Below, piece by piece: positions 44,383 through 52,507 of a stretch of 64,000 bases of DNA. The notes beneath the pieces were generated by a model, which was not told the origin of the DNA, made no database searches, and saw only the letters and a program-made list of their open reading frames with translations. Made by a program: the position numbers and the translations under genes. The first letter of the stretch is position 1, and each line of letters opens with the position of its first letter. Source of the DNA: RGZA01 sp964568585 (GTDB lineage: Bacteria > Pseudomonadota > Alphaproteobacteria > UBA9219 > RGZA01); contig CAZMQI010000001.1 in the NCBI GenBank assembly GCA_964568585.1, positions 62,001 through 126,000 of the forward strand, in the 5' to 3' direction.

Positions 44383-44631
44383 TTACGCCGCTTGCTTGAG
44401 GCATTGGAACAAATCATCCTTCAACTTCAAGCGTTGCTTTTTCAAGCCTTCCGTATATTCATCGCTCGCATTCTCTACACCGGTTTCGATGCGTAAAATG
44501 TCCTTGTTCACCTGATTGTATTCTTCAAACAATTTTGCAAAATGTCCGTTCGTTGTTTTGAGCGTATGAATGGCCTGTTTGAATTCAGGGAATTCGCTGG
44601 CAAAATCATGGGCTTCGGTAATCATGGTCAT
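44383..44631 (-). CDS. YdcH/DUF465 family protein
   Basis: 82 residues forming a helical hairpin. The LKTTNGHFAKLFEEYNQVNKDILRIE segment and LKKQRLKLKDDLFQCL match the DUF465/YdcH family of small cytoplasmic proteins of unknown function. It is transcribed toward the rrf2 gene with its own start and no obvious partner. Confidence 0.85.
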   Translation of the reverse strand: MTMITEAHDFASEFPEFKQAIHTLKTTNGHFAKLFEEYNQVNKDILRIETGVENASDEYTEGLKKQRLKLKDDLFQCLKQAA

Positions 44632-44732
44632 ACTCCTTCATTAATATATGCCCGCATCCTACAATTTTTTCAGTTACACCGCCCCATGGCAAACTGCCGC
44701 AGGCGGCGTTTATTGATAAATCGCCTATTTTT

Positions 44733-44760
44733 TTGACAAATGCCCTTAAAAAAGCATAGT
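44733..44760 (+). promoter_or_regulatory. Promoter of trhO giving a near-leaderless transcript
   Basis: TTGACA (44733-44738), 16-bp spacer, CATAGT (44755-44760). The predicted start is about 44767, only a few bases before the ATG at 44770. This rules out the in-frame ATG at 44740. Confidence 0.55.
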
Positions 44761-44769
44761 CTGCGGCCC

Positions 44770-45669
44770 ATGAATACCAATGTGAATTACACCGTTGCTG
44801 CCCTGTACCGTTTCACACCGATTGCCGATGCGCCTGCGCTTCGCATGACGTTGAAGCATGCCTTTGCGGAACTCGGAATTTGTGGCTCACTCCTCATTGC
44901 ACCCGAAGGCATCAACGGCACACTCGCCGGTAGCGAACAGGCTGTGGATGCGATGCTTGAATTACTGAACCAGACAACCGGATTGCCACGCGAGAACGTG
45001 AAATTCTCCACCTCCCCATTCAAACCATTCGACCGTTTGAAAGTGCGTTTGAAAAAAGAAATCATTACCTTCAATCAACCATCCGCCAATCCACATGAAC
45101 GCGTTGGCCAATATGTTGAAGCAAAAGACTGGAACGCGCTAATCAATGATCCCAGCGTGACGGTGCTGGATACACGCAATGCCTATGAAACAATGGTAGG
45201 TGTGTTTGAAGGCGCAATGGATCCAAAGATAGACCAGTTCACCGATTTTGCAGAATTCGTAAAGAATACACTTGATCCAAACAAGCACAGCAAGATTGCG
45301 ATGTATTGCACCGGCGGTATTCGCTGTGAAAAGGCATCCGCCTATATGCTCGCGCAAGGCTTTCCGGAAGTGTACCACCTTAAAGGCGGCATCCTGAAAT
45401 ATCTGGAAGAAATCCCACAAGGCGAAAGCAAGTGGAACGGTGAATGTTATGTATTTGACCGCCGCATGGCGGTTGGTCACGGCCTTTCCACTGGCGCACA
45501 TGCGATGTGCTTTTCGTGCGGCTATGCGCTGAATGAAGCAGATCAAAAGCATCCGCACTATGAAGCAGGCGTTTCATGTCATCATTGCTACGCCACCACC
45601 AGCGAAGCCGATAAAGCACGCTTCCGCATGCGTCATATGCAAATGACCGCACAAAAACGAGCCAGCTAA
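44770..45669 (+). CDS. trhO: tRNA uridine(34) hydroxylase (rhodanese-like)
   Basis: Oxygen-dependent hydroxylation of U34 in tRNA toward 5-oxyacetyl-type wobble bases. 299 residues: N-terminal acylphosphatase-like domain (AALYRFTPIADAPALR; GICGSLLIAPEGINGTLAG), rhodanese domain with Cys180 in YCTGGIRCEKAS, then a Cys-rich C-terminus (CFSCGY; CHHCY). Length and order match YceA/TrhO. The FixH-like gene begins at the very next base after the stop. Confidence 0.94.
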   Translation: MNTNVNYTVAALYRFTPIADAPALRMTLKHAFAELGICGSLLIAPEGINGTLAGSEQAVDAMLELLNQTTGLPRENVKFSTSPFKPFDRLKVRLKKEIITFNQPSANPHERVGQYVEAKDWNALINDPSVTVLDTRNAYETMVGVFEGAMDPKIDQFTDFAEFVKNTLDPNKHSKIAMYCTGGIRCEKASAYMLAQGFPEVYHLKGGILKYLEEIPQGESKWNGECYVFDRRMAVGHGLSTGAHAMCFSCGYALNEADQKHPHYEAGVSCHHCYATTSEADKARFRMRHMQMTAQKRAS

Positions 45670-46173
45670 ATGGCGAACGCCACAAAAACTATCAAAAACG
45701 TACAAAGCCGCGCGAAGCAAAAGCAGAAACCATCCCTGCTCCTACGTATGTTTGTGTTGTTTGCCATTGCAATGGTCAGTGCCACCGCATGGCGTGTACT
45801 TGAAGACAAGTATATCGTTGAACAAAAACAAATTCGCGCTGAAGAAAAACAGAAAATGCAGGAAGCGCTTGGCTGGGGTAGCGAATTACGTATCGAGAAG
45901 AAAAACGACAATATCGCGCGTATCCGTTTCCTACTGCGTGATAAAAGCCGCCAACCGATTAAAGGCGCAGAAGTTAGCCTGACCTTATCGCATGTAAATG
46001 ATGCCGGCGGCGTGATGGCGCAAAGCTCCCTCACTCTACCGCTCAGCATGGTGGAGCCTGGCGTTTATCGTGGCCAAGCAAAGCTGCCATTGCCGGGGGA
46101 TTGGGACGCATCCATCAACGCGCAAATTGGAGAAAATAGTTACCAGACGAGCGAACGCGTTAGCCTCCCATAA
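45670..46173 (+). CDS. FixH-like membrane-anchored protein
   Basis: 167 residues: a basic N-terminus, one membrane helix (LLLRMFVLFAIAMVSATAW, about 25-43), a short coiled segment, then a periplasmic beta domain (IRFLLRDKSRQPIKGAEVSLTLSHV ... VEPGVYRGQAKLPLPGDWDASI) resembling FixH/YtkA. FixH proteins help assemble cbb3 oxidase, but no such genes are near, so only the fold is claimed. It is directly fused in transcription to trhO. Confidence 0.7.
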   Translation: MANATKTIKNVQSRAKQKQKPSLLLRMFVLFAIAMVSATAWRVLEDKYIVEQKQIRAEEKQKMQEALGWGSELRIEKKNDNIARIRFLLRDKSRQPIKGAEVSLTLSHVNDAGGVMAQSSLTLPLSMVEPGVYRGQAKLPLPGDWDASINAQIGENSYQTSERVSLP

Positions 46174-46263
46174 CATCCACATTCCCCCCGTATATATAGT
46201 TGGCGAATCCACTTTTTTTCGGGAAAAAACACCCACCACTCATTACACTCAGAGGAAAATGTA

Positions 46264-47646
46264 ATGGGAGTAGTCGTGGCCGTTTCTAAAAATGTTCTTG
46301 AGCTCGTAGGCAATACACCGTTGGTCAAAGTAAACCATCTGGATTGCGGGCCATGCGAATTATATCTCAAGCTTGAAAGCCATAACCCCGGTGGGTCGAT
46401 TAAAGACCGCATCGCGCTTTCCATGATTAGCGCGGCAGAAAAAGATGGCAGCCTGAAGCCCGGCGGCACATTGGTGGAAGCCACCGCTGGCAATACTGGC
46501 CTTGGACTTGCGCTGGTTGCAAGCCAGAAGGGTTACAAACTCATCCTCGTCATCCCTGATAAAATGAGTCAGGAAAAAATCTTCCATCTAAAAGCGCTTG
46601 GCGCGGAAGTCGTGATTACCAGAACCGATGTTGGAAAAGGCCATCCTGAATATTACCACGATATGGCCGAACGCATCGCCAAAGAACGCGGCGGGTTCTA
46701 TGTGAACCAGTTTGAAAACCCATATAATCCGGTAACGCATGAACAAAGTACTGGCCCTGAAATATGGGAACAGATGGACCATAGGGTTGATGCTGTGGTG
46801 TGTGGTGTGGGGTCTGGCGGCACGCTGACAGGGCTTGGGCGTTATTTCAAACGCATCGCACCAGATTGCGAAATGGTATTGGCGGACCCCAAAGGCTCCG
46901 TACTTGCGCCATTCATCAATGAAGGCGTAATGATTGAAGCTGGCAGTTGGCTGGTGGAAGGCATTGGTGAAGATTTCATTCCAAAAAACTGCGATCTCAG
47001 CCTTGTCAAAAAAGCCTACACGATTTCCGATACCGAAAGCATCGCAACTGCCCGTGATGTATTAAAGATGGAAGGCATCATCTGCGGTTCTTCATCTGGC
47101 ACATTGGTTGCAGCGGCGCTGCGTTATTGCCGCGCACAAAAAACGCCGAAACGCGTGGTCAGCTTTATCTGCGATAGCGGCAACAAATACCTTTCCAAAA
47201 TCTATAATGAATACTGGCTTGATGATCATGGCTTGGTGATCAAGAAAAAAGCGCATGATTTGCGTGATTTAATTACCCGCCCCCATACCGGCAAAAACGC
47301 CATCACCATCATGCCGGAAGACACATTACAAGCCGCCTACCGCAAGATGCGTATGTATGACGTATCGCAATTACCGGTAATGGATAGGGGCAAGCTAGTC
47401 GGCATCGTCAATGAAACCGATATTTTATTGGCCATTACCGGCAACCCTAAAGGGTTCGGCATTGAAGTATCCCAAGCCATGACCAAAAACCTGCACACCA
47501 TTCAAATGGACAAGTCGATGGAAGATTTGCTGCCCATTTTTGAACGCGGTATGGTCGCTATTATTATGGATAAGCACGAATTCCTCGGCATCATTACACC
47601 GATTGATTTGCTTCAATATCTTCGTAAACGCACAGGTGTAGCATGA
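46264..47646 (+). CDS. cbs: Cystathionine beta-synthase
   Basis: Condenses homocysteine with serine to cystathionine. 460 residues: fold-type II PLP domain with the cofactor Lys47 in GGSIKDRIALSMI, GNTGLGLALVA phosphate loop and SSSGTLVAAALRY, then two C-terminal CBS domains (about 330-455: DTLQAAYRKMRMYDVSQLPVMDRGKLVG and EDLLPIFERGMVAIIMDKHEFLGIITPIDLL). A ribosome site (AGAGGA) precedes the ATG at 46264. The stop overlaps the next gene (ATGA), giving a two-gene transsulfuration operon. The bacterial enzyme could also use other thiols. Confidence 0.93.
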   Translation: MGVVVAVSKNVLELVGNTPLVKVNHLDCGPCELYLKLESHNPGGSIKDRIALSMISAAEKDGSLKPGGTLVEATAGNTGLGLALVASQKGYKLILVIPDKMSQEKIFHLKALGAEVVITRTDVGKGHPEYYHDMAERIAKERGGFYVNQFENPYNPVTHEQSTGPEIWEQMDHRVDAVVCGVGSGGTLTGLGRYFKRIAPDCEMVLADPKGSVLAPFINEGVMIEAGSWLVEGIGEDFIPKNCDLSLVKKAYTISDTESIATARDVLKMEGIICGSSSGTLVAAALRYCRAQKTPKRVVSFICDSGNKYLSKIYNEYWLDDHGLVIKKKAHDLRDLITRPHTGKNAITIMPEDTLQAAYRKMRMYDVSQLPVMDRGKLVGIVNETDILLAITGNPKGFGIEVSQAMTKNLHTIQMDKSMEDLLPIFERGMVAIIMDKHEFLGIITPIDLLQYLRKRTGVA

Positions 47647-48824
47647 CCCAAGGTAACAATCTTAAGCGTGATAACAAAAATTGGGGTTTTGATACCCGTG
47701 CCATCCATGCCGAACAACATGCGGATGAAACAACAGGCGCTGTCATCACGCCTATCTATGCGACATCAACCTATGCACAAACGGCTCCGGGCGAACATAA
47801 GGGCTTTGATTACGGACGCAGCCATAATCCCACCCGCTTTGCCTATGAACGCGCGGTCACCAATTTGGAAGGTGGTAGTGCCGGTTTTGCATTTGCATCA
47901 GGCATGGCGGCATCATCCACCGTGCTGGAATTACTTGAAGCAGGCTCGCACGTTATTGCAATGAATGATTTATATGGCGGCACGTACCGCTTATTCGAGC
48001 GCGTACGTAAACATTCCGCCAAGCTTGAATTCAGCTATGTCGATTTAACAGTGCCAGGTGAATTGGAAAAAGCCATTCGCCCGAACACGCGCATGATATG
48101 GGTTGAAACACCAACCAACCCGCTGCTCAAGCTGGTTGATTTAAAAGCCGTAGCCGCGATTGCCAAGAAACACAAATTAATCGCGGTTGCGGATAACACC
48201 TTCGCGAGCCCATATGTGCAGCAACCGCTCAGCCTTGGCTTCGATGTGGTAGTACATTCCGCAACAAAATACCTCAGCGGGCATTCCGATATCATCGGCG
48301 GCATTGCGGTTGCAGGAAACAATCCCGAAATCGCCGAACGTCTTGGCTTCTTGCAGAATGCAACAGGCGCGATTTCCGGTCCGTTTGACAGTTTCCTCGC
48401 GCATCGCGGATTAAAGACACTTGGCCTGCGTATGGAGCGGCATTGCCGGAATGCGATGGCAATTGCCACCTTCCTTTCAAACCACCGCGGCATTGAACGC
48501 GTAATATATCCTGGCTTACCCAGCCATCCGCAACACGCCTTAGCCAAACAGCAAATGAGTAATTATGGCGGCATGGTTTCTGCCATCCTGAATGGCGGCG
48601 AAGCCGCAGCCAAGAAGATGCTCTCGAACTGCCATGTATTCACGCTGGCCGAAAGTCTTGGCGGCATTGAAAGCCTGATTGAACACCCTGCCATCATGAC
48701 CCATGCCAGCATTCCGGCCGATGTGCGGAAGAAGCACGGGATTGAAGACGGCCTTATCCGCCTTTCGGTTGGCATAGAAAACGAAGCCGACCTCATCAAA
48801 GATTTGGAAAGCGCATTGGCGTAA
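47643..48824 (+). CDS. Cystathionine gamma-synthase/gamma-lyase family enzyme
   Basis: 393-residue PLP enzyme of the Cys/Met metabolism family: WGFDTRAIHAEQ, YATSTYAQ, YGRSHNPTR, FASGMAA, cofactor Lys in HSATKYLSGHSDIIGG, and RLSVGIENEADLI. Synthase and lyase cannot be separated by eye; pairing with cystathionine beta-synthase by a 4-base overlap argues for the lyase, completing homocysteine to cysteine conversion. Confidence 0.9.
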   Translation: MTQGNNLKRDNKNWGFDTRAIHAEQHADETTGAVITPIYATSTYAQTAPGEHKGFDYGRSHNPTRFAYERAVTNLEGGSAGFAFASGMAASSTVLELLEAGSHVIAMNDLYGGTYRLFERVRKHSAKLEFSYVDLTVPGELEKAIRPNTRMIWVETPTNPLLKLVDLKAVAAIAKKHKLIAVADNTFASPYVQQPLSLGFDVVVHSATKYLSGHSDIIGGIAVAGNNPEIAERLGFLQNATGAISGPFDSFLAHRGLKTLGLRMERHCRNAMAIATFLSNHRGIERVIYPGLPSHPQHALAKQQMSNYGGMVSAILNGGEAAAKKMLSNCHVFTLAESLGGIESLIEHPAIMTHASIPADVRKKHGIEDGLIRLSVGIENEADLIKDLESALA

Positions 48825-48980
48825 CCACGTCTAATTAGGACACCCACTGTCTTCATATACAACATTCATGCAATGCTAGAAGTCATTGTTTTATAAGAGG
48901 ATGATTTTTTATTTATTTAGGTTATTATTACCAGTGGGCACTATAACCGATATGAAACAACCATATATAAGGAATATCGT

Positions 48981-49202
48981 TTGGAAGACTTTGTAGTAAA
49001 AGACAGCAACGGCACCGTGTTGGTAGATGGCGATAGCGTGACACTTATCAAAGACCTGCCTGTAAAAGGAACATCCGTAACGCTTAAACGCGGCACGCTC
49101 GTCAAAGGCATCCGCCTGACCGATAATGATGAATTAGTGGAATGCAACGTACAAAAAGTAAAAGGGCTAGTTCTCAAGACCTGCTTTTTGAAAAAAGCTT
49201 AA
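48981..49202 (+). CDS. PhnA-domain protein (YjdM C-terminal domain only)
   Basis: 73 residues starting at a TTG with AAGGA 8 bases upstream. The sequence VVKDSNGTVLVDGDSVTLIKDLPVKGTS ... LKRGTLVKGIRLTDNDELVECNV is the SH3-like C-terminal domain of PhnA/YjdM. The N-terminal zinc ribbon of the full protein is absent. Despite the name, a role in phosphonate use is not established. The gene ends convergent with the DUF1513 genes, overlapping by 4 bases. Confidence 0.85.
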   Translation: MEDFVVKDSNGTVLVDGDSVTLIKDLPVKGTSVTLKRGTLVKGIRLTDNDELVECNVQKVKGLVLKTCFLKKA

Positions 49203-50317
49203 ACGGTTTCGATAATTGAATGCGGGTTTTGAAAACCTGCTTTGCACTCATTCGGCAACAATTTCATTTTGGTGAACTCCGGATCAATCCAGACCAGCCG
49301 TTGATCACTGCCGATATAACCCTTTAATGTGTCATCCCACACCATGCCTTTGAACGGTGCATCAATCGATTTAAGGACCTTATCGTTCACCAAATCGATA
49401 AGCACGATATTCCCCGCAAGCGGATTGGTCACAACGGCGCGCGTATGATCATCATTCAATGTCACACTCAATATTTCGCCTTTAATCTGGCGCCCCAAAT
49501 CCTTACCCCAATTCAGCACACGCAACGGCTGAACGCCATCAACGCTGATATAGACATACCCGCTATTATTGGGGTCGGCAGTACGCATATCCGCTGTTCC
49601 CATCTGGCGCAACGGGCCTGATAGCGCGATAATTTTCCCGTGTTTGGTTACTTGAAAATGGCCAATTACTTGCTGGGGGTCATCAATGGTCAACTCTCTC
49701 ACGATATCGCCCTTACCCGCAATATCTACAAAAGTGATGGATGATTTTGCAACCCGCAACCCCTTGCGTGGATCGCCACGCTCATCTGCTTTTATGCCGG
49801 AGGCAGCAATCGCCAATGTGTTATCGGCAACACGGTGACAATCATGAAGGCCACCGGGCGTCACATAAATCTCTTCGCCCGGCTGATAGGTTTCAGGATC
49901 ATAAGCAGCATAATATCCCTTGCCTGTGTCGAGCGAAACGCGGGCAAGATAGAATGCACCCTTTTCTTTAATGTAACTGCCATGCCCATAAAACCAATTA
50001 TTACCCGCACTGCTGATTGGTGTAACAATTTCAGTATCAAAATCCACTATGGCTGCATGTGCGCCCCACTTTTCCATCCCAAGGTAACGTGATGGATATT
50101 TTGGATGACGGATGAACGTATGCGCTGGAAAGCCAAGCTCGATTTCTTTGGTTGTCTGTGTTGTCAGATTTGCAAATACAGCTTTGTTTGAAGACCCGAC
50201 GACAATACGTTCTTGTGCTGCGGCACGCGCCGCAAATACATGAAGCGGATTGATGGCCGAACCGGCAGCACAAATCGCCATGACGTATTTTAGAAAATCG
50301 CGCCGCGAATAATCCAT
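49199..50317 (-). CDS. Tat-exported DUF1513 protein, copy 1
   Basis: 372 residues from the ATG at 50317 (MDYSRRDFLKYVMAI), giving a twin-arginine signal ending near AFAARA. The mature part is a beta-propeller-like DUF1513 domain: NWFYGHGSYIKEKGAFYLARVSLDTGKGYYAAYD, GGLHDCHRVADNT, SSITFVDIAGKG. Such proteins are periplasmic and often sit near iron-uptake genes, which are not present here. It is a tandem paralogue of the next gene, same length without gaps, about two thirds identical by eye. Confidence 0.88.
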   Translation of the reverse strand: MDYSRRDFLKYVMAICAAGSAINPLHVFAARAAAQERIVVGSSNKAVFANLTTQTTKEIELGFPAHTFIRHPKYPSRYLGMEKWGAHAAIVDFDTEIVTPISSAGNNWFYGHGSYIKEKGAFYLARVSLDTGKGYYAAYDPETYQPGEEIYVTPGGLHDCHRVADNTLAIAASGIKADERGDPRKGLRVAKSSITFVDIAGKGDIVRELTIDDPQQVIGHFQVTKHGKIIALSGPLRQMGTADMRTADPNNSGYVYISVDGVQPLRVLNWGKDLGRQIKGEILSVTLNDDHTRAVVTNPLAGNIVLIDLVNDKVLKSIDAPFKGMVWDDTLKGYIGSDQRLVWIDPEFTKMKLLPNECKAGFQNPHSIIETV

Positions 50318-50363
50318 ATATAAAAAGCTCGTGCCGAAGAAATCTGTTTTTGAAAAGCTGTAC

Positions 50364-51482
50364 TTAGACTGTTTCGAAAATTGAATGAGAACTGCTGAAC
50401 CCCGGCTTGCATTCAATAGGCAGGCGGGTCATTTTTTTGAAGTCAGGATCAATCCAGACCAAATTCCGTTCAGATCCGATATACCCTTTTAACGTTGGGT
50501 CCCAGACAATTCCTCTAAATGGCGCATCAATTGACCTGATAACTTTATCATTCACGATATCAAGTAACATCACATTTCCTGCAAGCGGATTGGTCACCGC
50601 CGCCCGCGTGTGGTCATCATTCAAGGCAATGCTTAATATCTCGCCCTTGATTTGACGGTTTAATTGATATCCCCAATCCAGCAACTTAAGCGGCTCTTTT
50701 CCATCCTTGCTGATATAGATATAGCCACTATTGTCCTTGCTGGCGGTACGCATGTCATTGCCCTTAAACTGGCGCACGGGGCTAGTCAGCGCAATGATTT
50801 TTCCATGCTTAGTCACTTCAAAATGACCAATAATCTGTTCCTTATCATCAATCGTCAATTCTCGGGTAACCTTCCCCGAACCGATGATATCAACAAATGT
50901 AAGGGCCGATTTTGCAACACGATTGCCCTTACGGGGGTCACCATAATCATCAGCTTTCATACCGGAACTGGTCACGGCAAACGTATTATCTGCCATACGG
51001 TGACATTCATGAAGCCCCCCGGGCGTTGTCAGAATTGCTTCGCCCGGCTCGAAGGTTTCATGATCATACGCGACCATATAGCCCTTACCTGTGTCCAAGG
51101 AAACACGTGACACATAGAATGCTTTCTTTTCTGCTACATAGCGGCCATGCCCATAGAAATGATTTTTTCCGCCACTCGAGAGTTGTTTCACTTCTTCGGT
51201 ATCAAAATCCACCACGGCAGCATGCGGTCCCCATTTTTCCATAGCCAAATAACGCATTGGATATTTTGGGTGACGCAACAAGCTATGCGCCAGAAACCCG
51301 ATTTCAATATGCTTGGCAGTTTGCTTTGTAAGATTGGCACACACCGCTTTGGAGAGTGAACCAACCACCAGAAATTCTTGTGAAGACGCCGTTGCTGCAA
51401 CCACGCGAAGTGGATCTATGGCCACGCCGGTGGCCGAAAGTGCCATGACATATTTCAGAAAATCGCGCCGTGAATGCTCCAT
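50364..51482 (-). CDS. Tat-exported DUF1513 protein, copy 2
   Basis: 372 residues with a twin-arginine signal (MEHSRRDFLKYVMALSATG) and the same DUF1513 propeller as its downstream neighbour (NHFYGHGRYVAEKKAFYVSRVSLDTGKGYMVAYD). The two genes are 46 bp apart and arose by tandem duplication. Because both have complete signals and intact domains, both are likely functional. No binding residue can be named. Confidence 0.88.
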   Translation of the reverse strand: MEHSRRDFLKYVMALSATGVAIDPLRVVAATASSQEFLVVGSLSKAVCANLTKQTAKHIEIGFLAHSLLRHPKYPMRYLAMEKWGPHAAVVDFDTEEVKQLSSGGKNHFYGHGRYVAEKKAFYVSRVSLDTGKGYMVAYDHETFEPGEAILTTPGGLHECHRMADNTFAVTSSGMKADDYGDPRKGNRVAKSALTFVDIIGSGKVTRELTIDDKEQIIGHFEVTKHGKIIALTSPVRQFKGNDMRTASKDNSGYIYISKDGKEPLKLLDWGYQLNRQIKGEILSIALNDDHTRAAVTNPLAGNVMLLDIVNDKVIRSIDAPFRGIVWDPTLKGYIGSERNLVWIDPDFKKMTRLPIECKPGFSSSHSIFETV

Positions 51483-51543
51483 ACAATCATCATATTTTCA
51501 AATAGTTAACAAATTATTTGATAAACATCATGCCTGAAAAGCT

Positions 51544-52197
51544 TCATTTTACCGTTATTTCAGCCATCACTTCGTTGCGACGCATGAACGGCAACGTCCA
51601 AGGCGGGTTGAAAAACGCGTATTGAACCGATGACAGGGTATTTAAGCTCTTCGTAACCATGAATTTTTTTAGAATATCGGTTTGTGTTTGCAAAACCTCG
51701 TTAGTCGCAAAACCTGAAAAACGTAACACCGCAAATCGCTTGGATGGCAATTCTTTTATCTTCACCATTGCATTATTTGGTTTTGGCAATGTCTGCAACG
51801 TATATTCGCTTGGCATCACAAACTGCACCACCCATTTATTATCGCTGCCGCTTTGCAGCACAGGCGCTGTCATCGCAATCGGCTGGGATTTTTTTTGCTC
51901 AGCTTGTTGAATGACAGGCGCCGTCATCGCAACTTGTTGCGAGGGCCCATTATTACCGAAAATGAAATCTGCAATCAGACGAAAACCTTGCTTAATTGCT
52001 TCCTGACGCTCGCCACTCACTTCAACTTCAGCGACAATCGCGGGTGCATAATCACGGATTTCGATGTTATCGTGTTTTTCTACGACGGTGTATTTTGCTT
52101 GCTCAACATTAGTCACAGCGCTATCCCATACAAAAAAAGCAACGACCGCAACAACAACTAAACCCAAGATTATTTTACCTGTCATTTTAACATCCAT
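51544..52197 (-). CDS. SOUL heme-binding family protein
   Basis: 217 residues: an N-terminal membrane anchor (IILGLVVVAVVAFFVWDSA, about 8-26) and a SOUL domain (AKYTVVEKHDNIEIRDYAPAIVAEVEVSGERQEAI; VAMTAPVIQ and IAMTAPVLQ; VQFVMPSEYTLQTLPKP). The repeated MTAPV segments and YDPPWT-like FFNPPWTLPFMRRNEV end are family marks. Bacterial members may bind heme; the role is unknown. Confidence 0.9.
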   Translation of the reverse strand: MDVKMTGKIILGLVVVAVVAFFVWDSAVTNVEQAKYTVVEKHDNIEIRDYAPAIVAEVEVSGERQEAIKQGFRLIADFIFGNNGPSQQVAMTAPVIQQAEQKKSQPIAMTAPVLQSGSDNKWVVQFVMPSEYTLQTLPKPNNAMVKIKELPSKRFAVLRFSGFATNEVLQTQTDILKKFMVTKSLNTLSSVQYAFFNPPWTLPFMRRNEVMAEITVK

Positions 52198-52299
52198 ACG
52201 TGTTGGTTTATCGCGCCATCCTTAAATAGGCCTAAAAAACCTTTTTGCCAGCGTCAAAAGCATTGTTACCATTAAATATTGACAAAAAACGTGTTTCTA

Positions 52300-52413
52300 A
52301 TGAAAATGATGTTGGTTCGTGAAAACGTCCCCGTAGGATTTGAGGGTCAGCTTGCAACTACGCTAAAAATGCTAAAGCGCTACGGCGAGGAAAGACGTGA
52401 AGTCCTCGAATAG
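52300..52413 (+). CDS. Short ORF 1 upstream of the Pro/Thr/Ala-rich gene (37 aa)
   Basis: Encodes MKMMLVRENVPVGFEGQLAT and then TLKMLKRYGEERREVLE: charged and plausibly helical, unlike random translation. The stop is one base before the ATG of the next short ORF. A TTGACA box lies at 52279 but no good -10, and no ribosome site is visible, so coding status is uncertain. Confidence 0.35.
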   Translation: MKMMLVRENVPVGFEGQLATTLKMLKRYGEERREVLE

Positions 52414-52414
52414 C

Positions 52415-52495
52415 ATGAGTTACCATGCTATGCGCTGTAGTCCCCGGTTGAGGCGGATTTCATTTGTCTGCGCCCAGCTGTACCACAAGGACTAG
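52415..52495 (+). CDS. Short ORF 2 upstream of the Pro/Thr/Ala-rich gene (26 aa)
   Basis: Encodes MSYHAMRCSPRLRRISFV and eight more residues; the ATG is one base after the previous stop. The same DNA can form a hairpin, ATAGCATG/CATGCTAT (52410-52431). There is no ribosome site. It may be a leader peptide or chance. Confidence 0.25.
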   Translation: MSYHAMRCSPRLRRISFVCAQLYHKD

Positions 52496-52507
52496 TCAGC
52501 GCAGCTT

